64,000 bases of DNA, from contig NZ_KZ614149.1 of NCBI RefSeq assembly GCF_002886255.1, positions 2,666,001 through 2,730,000 of the forward strand, in the 5' to 3' direction. The notes under the pieces were generated by a model. The model was not told the origin of the DNA. It worked only from the letters and a program-made list of their open reading frames with translations, and did no database searches. Both the position numbers and the translations under genes were made by a program. The stretch comes from Alteribacillus bidgolensis. Its GTDB lineage: Bacteria; Bacillota; Bacilli; Bacillales; Marinococcaceae. Below are positions 60,525-64,000 of the stretch, one piece after another (position 1 is the stretch's first letter; the number at the start of each line of letters is the position of its first letter).

Positions 60525-62351
60525 TTAGTCCAAATACTCCATAATCTTCTTCACCACGTAATCCGTTGCTTCTTCTAAGGAATACCCGCTTGTATCAATT
60601 TCAATCTCTGGGTTTTCTGGTGCTTCGTATGGGCTCGAGATACCTGTGAAGTTTGGGATTTCTCCAGCGCGGGCTTTTTTGTACAAGCCTTTCACATCGC
60701 GTTTTTCGCATTCTTCGAGTGGTGTGCTTACGTAGATTTCGATATAGTCTTCACCGATGATTTCTCTGGCATTATTACGGTCACTTTCAAATGGCGAGAT
60801 AAACGATGTAAGTGTAATCACACCGGCGTCATTCATGAGCTTCGCTACTTCTGCGATGCGGCGGATGTTTTCGACGCGGTCGCTTTCTTTGAAGCCTAAG
60901 TTTTTGTTTAATCCGTGCCGGACATTGTCGCCATCGAGCAGCATGGTGTGGTGGCCGGTGGCTACTAAACGTTTTTCGACTTCGTTGGCAAGAGTCGATT
61001 TTCCGGAACCGGAAAGGCCGGTGAACCAAAGGGTTATTGGTTTCTGTCCTTTTTGCTGAGCCCGGATGCCTCTTGTAATATCTGTTTCTTGCCATTCCAC
61101 GTTTGTTGAGCGACGAAGGGAGTGTTCAATCACCCCGCAGGCTGAAGTCATGTTTGTGACGCGATCGATTAAAATAAGTCCGCCTAGTGCTTCATTGTTA
61201 TCAAACTTATCGAACACCATCTTTTCAGACAGAGATATATCACATTCGGCTAATTCGTTTTTATGAATTTGATCGGCTGGAATTTCGTCTCCCGTGTTCG
61301 TGTCCATCTTATGTTTAATCGACATCACAGTACCAGGAAGAATTTTTGTTCCTATTTTCACTAGGTAGTTCCTGCCTGGGACAAGCGGAGAGTCATCCAT
61401 CCATAGAATGTTTGCTGTAAACATGTCCGTCACTTGAATACGGTCGGCTGTTGTTAATACACAGCCACGAGAAACATCAACTTCACGGTCCAATTCAATG
61501 GTTGCAGGCTGCCCAACAACAGCGGAATCTACTTCTTTATCGGTTACTAGTAAACTTTTTACTTTTGCTTTTTCATTACTTGGCAGGGTGGTAATCTCAT
61601 CCCCAACGGCAATATTTCCGGCTTCTACTTGTCCTTGAAAACCACGGAAATCATGGTTTGGCCGGCTGACACGCTGCACCGGCATGGCAAAGCTATCTTG
61701 TGCGATGTCTATGTGAACATCAATACCTTCTAAATACAAAAGCAATGGCAGTCCGTTATACCAAGGCGTATTGCTGGATTTTTGGGTAATGTTGTCCCCT
61801 GCTGTAGCGGAAACAGGGATAACTTCCACACTTTCAAGATTAAAACCATACGTCAACTGCTTAAACTCCTGCTTAATTTCTTCAAATCGATTCTGGTCAT
61901 AATCGATTAAATCCATTTTGTTAACCGCTAAAACGAGATGTTTAATGCCCATTAACGAACAAATTCTAGCATGGCGTTTCGTTTGGGTGATAACCCCTTT
62001 TGTAGCGTCGACTAAAATAACGGCAAGATCGGCAAAAGAAGCACCAACCGCCATGTTCCTTGTGTATTCTTCGTGACCTGGTGTGTCTGCCACGATAAAC
62101 GAACGGTCATCGGTTGTGAAATAACGGTACGCCACATCAATCGTAATCCCCTGCTCTCGTTCTGCCATTAATCCATCAAGAAGAAGCGAATAATCAATGT
62201 CGCCGCCGCGGCTTCCTACTTTACTATCAAGCTCTAACGCTTTTTCCTGATCGGCAAATAATAGTTTCGCATCATAAAGCATGTGTCCAATTAACGTTGA
62301 TTTTCCGTCATCTACACTTCCGCACGTAATAAACTTTAATAGACTCTTCAT
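60525..62351 (-). CDS. cysNC: Bifunctional sulfate adenylyltransferase GTPase subunit/APS kinase (CysN-CysC)
   Basis: 608 residues. CysN part: P-loop GSVDDGKST (about 11-19), G3 DTPGHEEYTRNMAVGA and NKMD for guanine. CysC part from about 435: P-loop GLSGSGKST (445-453), DGDNVRHGLN and FISPFESDR. Together with CysD it makes APS from sulfate and ATP, and then PAPS. The ATG at 62351 lies one base after the cysD stop, so expression is coupled. A longer frame to 62456 runs inside cysD and is not supported. NodQ-type fusions like this are common in other phyla and less so in Bacilli. Confidence 0.93.
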   Translation of the reverse strand: MKSLLKFITCGSVDDGKSTLIGHMLYDAKLLFADQEKALELDSKVGSRGGDIDYSLLLDGLMAEREQGITIDVAYRYFTTDDRSFIVADTPGHEEYTRNMAVGASFADLAVILVDATKGVITQTKRHARICSLMGIKHLVLAVNKMDLIDYDQNRFEEIKQEFKQLTYGFNLESVEVIPVSATAGDNITQKSSNTPWYNGLPLLLYLEGIDVHIDIAQDSFAMPVQRVSRPNHDFRGFQGQVEAGNIAVGDEITTLPSNEKAKVKSLLVTDKEVDSAVVGQPATIELDREVDVSRGCVLTTADRIQVTDMFTANILWMDDSPLVPGRNYLVKIGTKILPGTVMSIKHKMDTNTGDEIPADQIHKNELAECDISLSEKMVFDKFDNNEALGGLILIDRVTNMTSACGVIEHSLRRSTNVEWQETDITRGIRAQQKGQKPITLWFTGLSGSGKSTLANEVEKRLVATGHHTMLLDGDNVRHGLNKNLGFKESDRVENIRRIAEVAKLMNDAGVITLTSFISPFESDRNNAREIIGEDYIEIYVSTPLEECEKRDVKGLYKKARAGEIPNFTGISSPYEAPENPEIEIDTSGYSLEEATDYVVKKIMEYLD

Positions 62352-62352
62352 T

Positions 62353-63252
62353 TTAGAAATACCCCTCTCTCTTGCGTCGTTCCATGCTGCCTGCCGCTTC
62401 TTGGTCAATGACACGGCTGGTCCGTTCAGAAGAAACGGCACCAAGTGTTTCTTCAATGATTTCTTCTAACGTATCCGCATCGGATTCAACACCGCCAGTG
62501 AGAGGGTAGCAGCCTAATGTCCGGAAGCGAACGCTTTTGTTTACAACTTCTTCGCCCGGCTCTAATTTCATGCGGTCATCATCCACCATCACGATATTTC
62601 CATCGCGATAAACAACCGGTCTTTCTTTTGCAAAATACAACGGCACAATGTCAATATTTTCTTTTTTGATATATTGCCAAATATCTTTTTCCGTCCAGTT
62701 AGAAAGCGGGAAAACACGCATGCTTTCGCCTTTTTGAATGCGGGTATTATAAAGCTTCCACATCTCCGGCTTTTGGTTTTTCGGATCCCACGCATGGTTT
62801 TTATTACGGAACGAAAATACACGCTCTTTTGCGCGGGATTTTTCTTCATCACGGCGTCCGCCGCCAAATGCAGCAGTGAATCCATATTTGTCCAAACCTT
62901 GTTTTAAAGCTTGTGTTTTCATAATGTCCGTGTAGGCAGAACCATGGTCAAACGGGTTCATCCCTTGTTCCACACCTTCTTGATTGGTATGTACAATCAT
63001 TTCAATCCCTAGTTCTTCCGCCTTACGATCCCGGAATTCTATCATTTCTTTAAACTTCCAAGTTGTGTCAATATGCATGAAAGGAAACGGCGGTTTCTCC
63101 GGGTAAAAAGCTTTCATGGCTAAATTCAGCATCACAGAGCTGTCTTTCCCGATCGAATAAAGCATCACCGGTTTTTCACATTCTGCGGCTACTTCTCGAA
63201 TAATGTATATCGCTTCGGCCTCCAGCTGGTCAAGGTGAGTTAGTTCCTGCAT
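62353..63252 (-). CDS. cysD: Sulfate adenylyltransferase small subunit (CysD)
   Basis: 299 residues. PP-loop signature of the adenylyl-transferring fold: YSIGKDSSVMLNL (about 35), then LPFMHIDTTWKFKEMIEFRD (about 55-75) and GAFGGGRRDEEKSRAKER (about 128). Works with CysN to activate sulfate. The ATG at 63252 has GAGGAGG nine bases upstream. An extended -10 promoter at 63320-63348 precedes it. With the fused CysNC gene it forms the sulfate-activation unit of the cell. Confidence 0.93.
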   Translation of the reverse strand: MQELTHLDQLEAEAIYIIREVAAECEKPVMLYSIGKDSSVMLNLAMKAFYPEKPPFPFMHIDTTWKFKEMIEFRDRKAEELGIEMIVHTNQEGVEQGMNPFDHGSAYTDIMKTQALKQGLDKYGFTAAFGGGRRDEEKSRAKERVFSFRNKNHAWDPKNQKPEMWKLYNTRIQKGESMRVFPLSNWTEKDIWQYIKKENIDIVPLYFAKERPVVYRDGNIVMVDDDRMKLEPGEEVVNKSVRFRTLGCYPLTGGVESDADTLEEIIEETLGAVSSERTSRVIDQEAAGSMERRKREGYF

Positions 63253-63319
63253 CAAAATGCGCCTCCTCTATAAATGATATTTTTAATCATTTTTAATCAC
63301 GGCGTTTTCCGTTAATGCA

Positions 63320-63348
63320 AGTATACCATATAAGAATAGTCGGGTTAA
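63320..63348 (-). promoter_or_regulatory. Extended -10 promoter of cysD
   Basis: On the minus strand TTAACC - 17 bases - TATACT, the latter inside TATGGTATACT (extended -10 TGG), about 70 bases before the cysD start. Confidence 0.6.
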
Positions 63349-63537
63349 TTGTTTTTTTAAAGGAAATATTTATTCTTCGTCTCTATGTAAAGATAAGGTT
63401 GGAGTGTAATGTACAAAAACTCTTACAATATGACGGTGAGACAGGCAATCAATAATCAATTTTACGGTTTTCACCTTTGCCTCCGAGCCCTATATCATTC
63501 CCTTTTTACATCATCTTTTTTCTAGTTTATTCGTAAC

Positions 63538-64000
63538 TTAATCCGCACCATTCGTTTGAACTTCACCATCAAACTCATGGGAAATCCCCCAAATGAAACC
63601 TGCTAATTCTCTCGCAATGGCCGTAATGGCTTTCCCACTCTCTTTTCCGCGTCCTAATAGACGGAAATATTTTTTATGCAAGCGATTTTGAGCCTTCCAT
63701 GAAATGCCCAAAATATTAGTCGGGTGTCCTTTTTGTCGTTTTTTCAACTCCCCTTTGACTGCAGGTTGATATCTATAGCTCCACGCGGCCTCTATCAACA
63801 ATCTCCGTACGTGCCGATTCCCTTTTTTGGTTATGCTACCTAATCTCCGGCATTCCCAACTGGAACTTTCACTTGGTACCAGCCCTGTGTATGCCATAAA
63901 TTGTGTTGGAACCTGGAATCTCTTAAAGGATCCGATTTCCGCAGCCAAACTAGTCGCTGTAATAACGGCTACTCCTCGTAATGTCATAAGAGTTTGAATC
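63538..64000 (-). CDS. IS110-family transposase, C-terminal part (cut by window edge)
   Basis: At least 154 codons on the minus strand, open through 64000. The Transposase_20 domain signature (TLRGVAVITATSLAAEIGSFKRF; PTQFMAYTGLVPSESSS; GNRHVRRLLIEAAWSYRY) marks the C-terminal half of IS110/IS116/IS902 transposases, the serine-recombinase-like RuvC-fold family now known to use bridge RNA. Only the C-terminal half is in the window; whether it is a complete copy cannot be seen. Its 3' end lies 282 bases from cysD. Confidence 0.85.
   Translation of the reverse strand, partial: IQTLMTLRGVAVITATSLAAEIGSFKRFQVPTQFMAYTGLVPSESSSWECRRLGSITKKGNRHVRRLLIEAAWSYRYQPAVKGELKKRQKGHPTNILGISWKAQNRLHKKYFRLLGRGKESGKAITAIARELAGFIWGISHEFDGEVQTNGAD

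Noticed and set aside
60757..61095. Frames opposite or overlapping cysNC
   Set aside because: Shadows of the conserved CysC coding sequence.

Overview
The window reads as chromosome of a low-GC, endospore-forming Bacillaceae, probably a halophilic or alkaliphilic genus (genus is inference). The evidence is a gerA/gerC/gerB-type spore germination locus, strong AGGAGG-type ribosome binding sites, frequent TTG/GTG starts, lipoproteins with Gram-positive lipoboxes, and HxlR, YitT, MpsC and PTS family genes typical of Bacillus relatives. I see no rRNA, tRNA or CRISPR array.

Layout. 0-10 kb: a CobW-type GTPase cut by the left edge with a thioredoxin-like [2Fe-2S] ferredoxin; a formaldehyde module (HxlR regulator divergent from glutathione-independent formaldehyde dehydrogenase); a cupin regulator divergent from an extradiol dioxygenase-like protein; an unknown membrane protein; and a convergent pair made of a FolC/Mur-ligase-like protein and a RimK/CphA-like ATP-grasp ligase. 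10-18.5 kb: a six-gene minus-strand purine nucleoside salvage operon (deaminase, nucleoside phosphorylase, base permease, surface 5'-nucleotidase, nucleoside transporter, phosphopentomutase) with a divergent TrmB-type regulator and a palindrome between them. 18.9-23.2 kb: a spore germinant receptor whose B subunit lies on the opposite strand to the A, C and small two-helix genes.

23.4-37.8 kb is the most interesting region: a taurine (sulfonate) dissimilation island. Taurine-pyruvate aminotransferase (Tpa), alanine dehydrogenase (Ald), sulfoacetaldehyde acetyltransferase (Xsc) and phosphotransacetylase (Pta) together take taurine to acetyl-CoA, sulfite and ammonium. The same plus-strand operon carries a carbamoylase/allantoate-type M20 amidohydrolase, a sodium:solute symporter and a YtcJ-type amidohydrolase, which suggests that an N-substituted precursor may be taken up and trimmed. 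A GntR/UTRA regulator sits in the middle. Three copies of a previously unseen (to me) 18-bp palindrome, GGTnnGGnCGnCCnnACC, lie before the operon, before xsc and before an APC permease, and define a probable regulon.

38-51 kb: a beta-propeller lipoprotein; a short MITE-like element; an ECF sigma/anti-sigma pair with a COG4315 lipoprotein and a YeiH-type exporter; a YitT protein; a second purine base unit (NCS2 permease plus adenine deaminase); an MpsC protein; and a translationally coupled FAD-linked 2-hydroxyacid oxidase and BASS transporter. 51.4-54.5 kb is a decaying sugar locus (half LacI gene, half GntR gene, intact LacI gene, frameshifted transketolase N-subunit). 54.6-58.9 kb is a beta-glucoside PTS/6-phospho-beta-glucosidase operon with its GntR regulator. 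58.9-63.3 kb holds a degenerate copy of the cysC 3' end, a small unknown protein, and cysD-cysNC for sulfate activation. The right edge cuts an IS110-family transposase.

A family of about 60-95 bp intergenic repeats, with ends resembling TTTAGAAAAA and TTTCTAAAG and a conserved GATCCTTTAACAAAGTT block, occurs at least seven times between genes.
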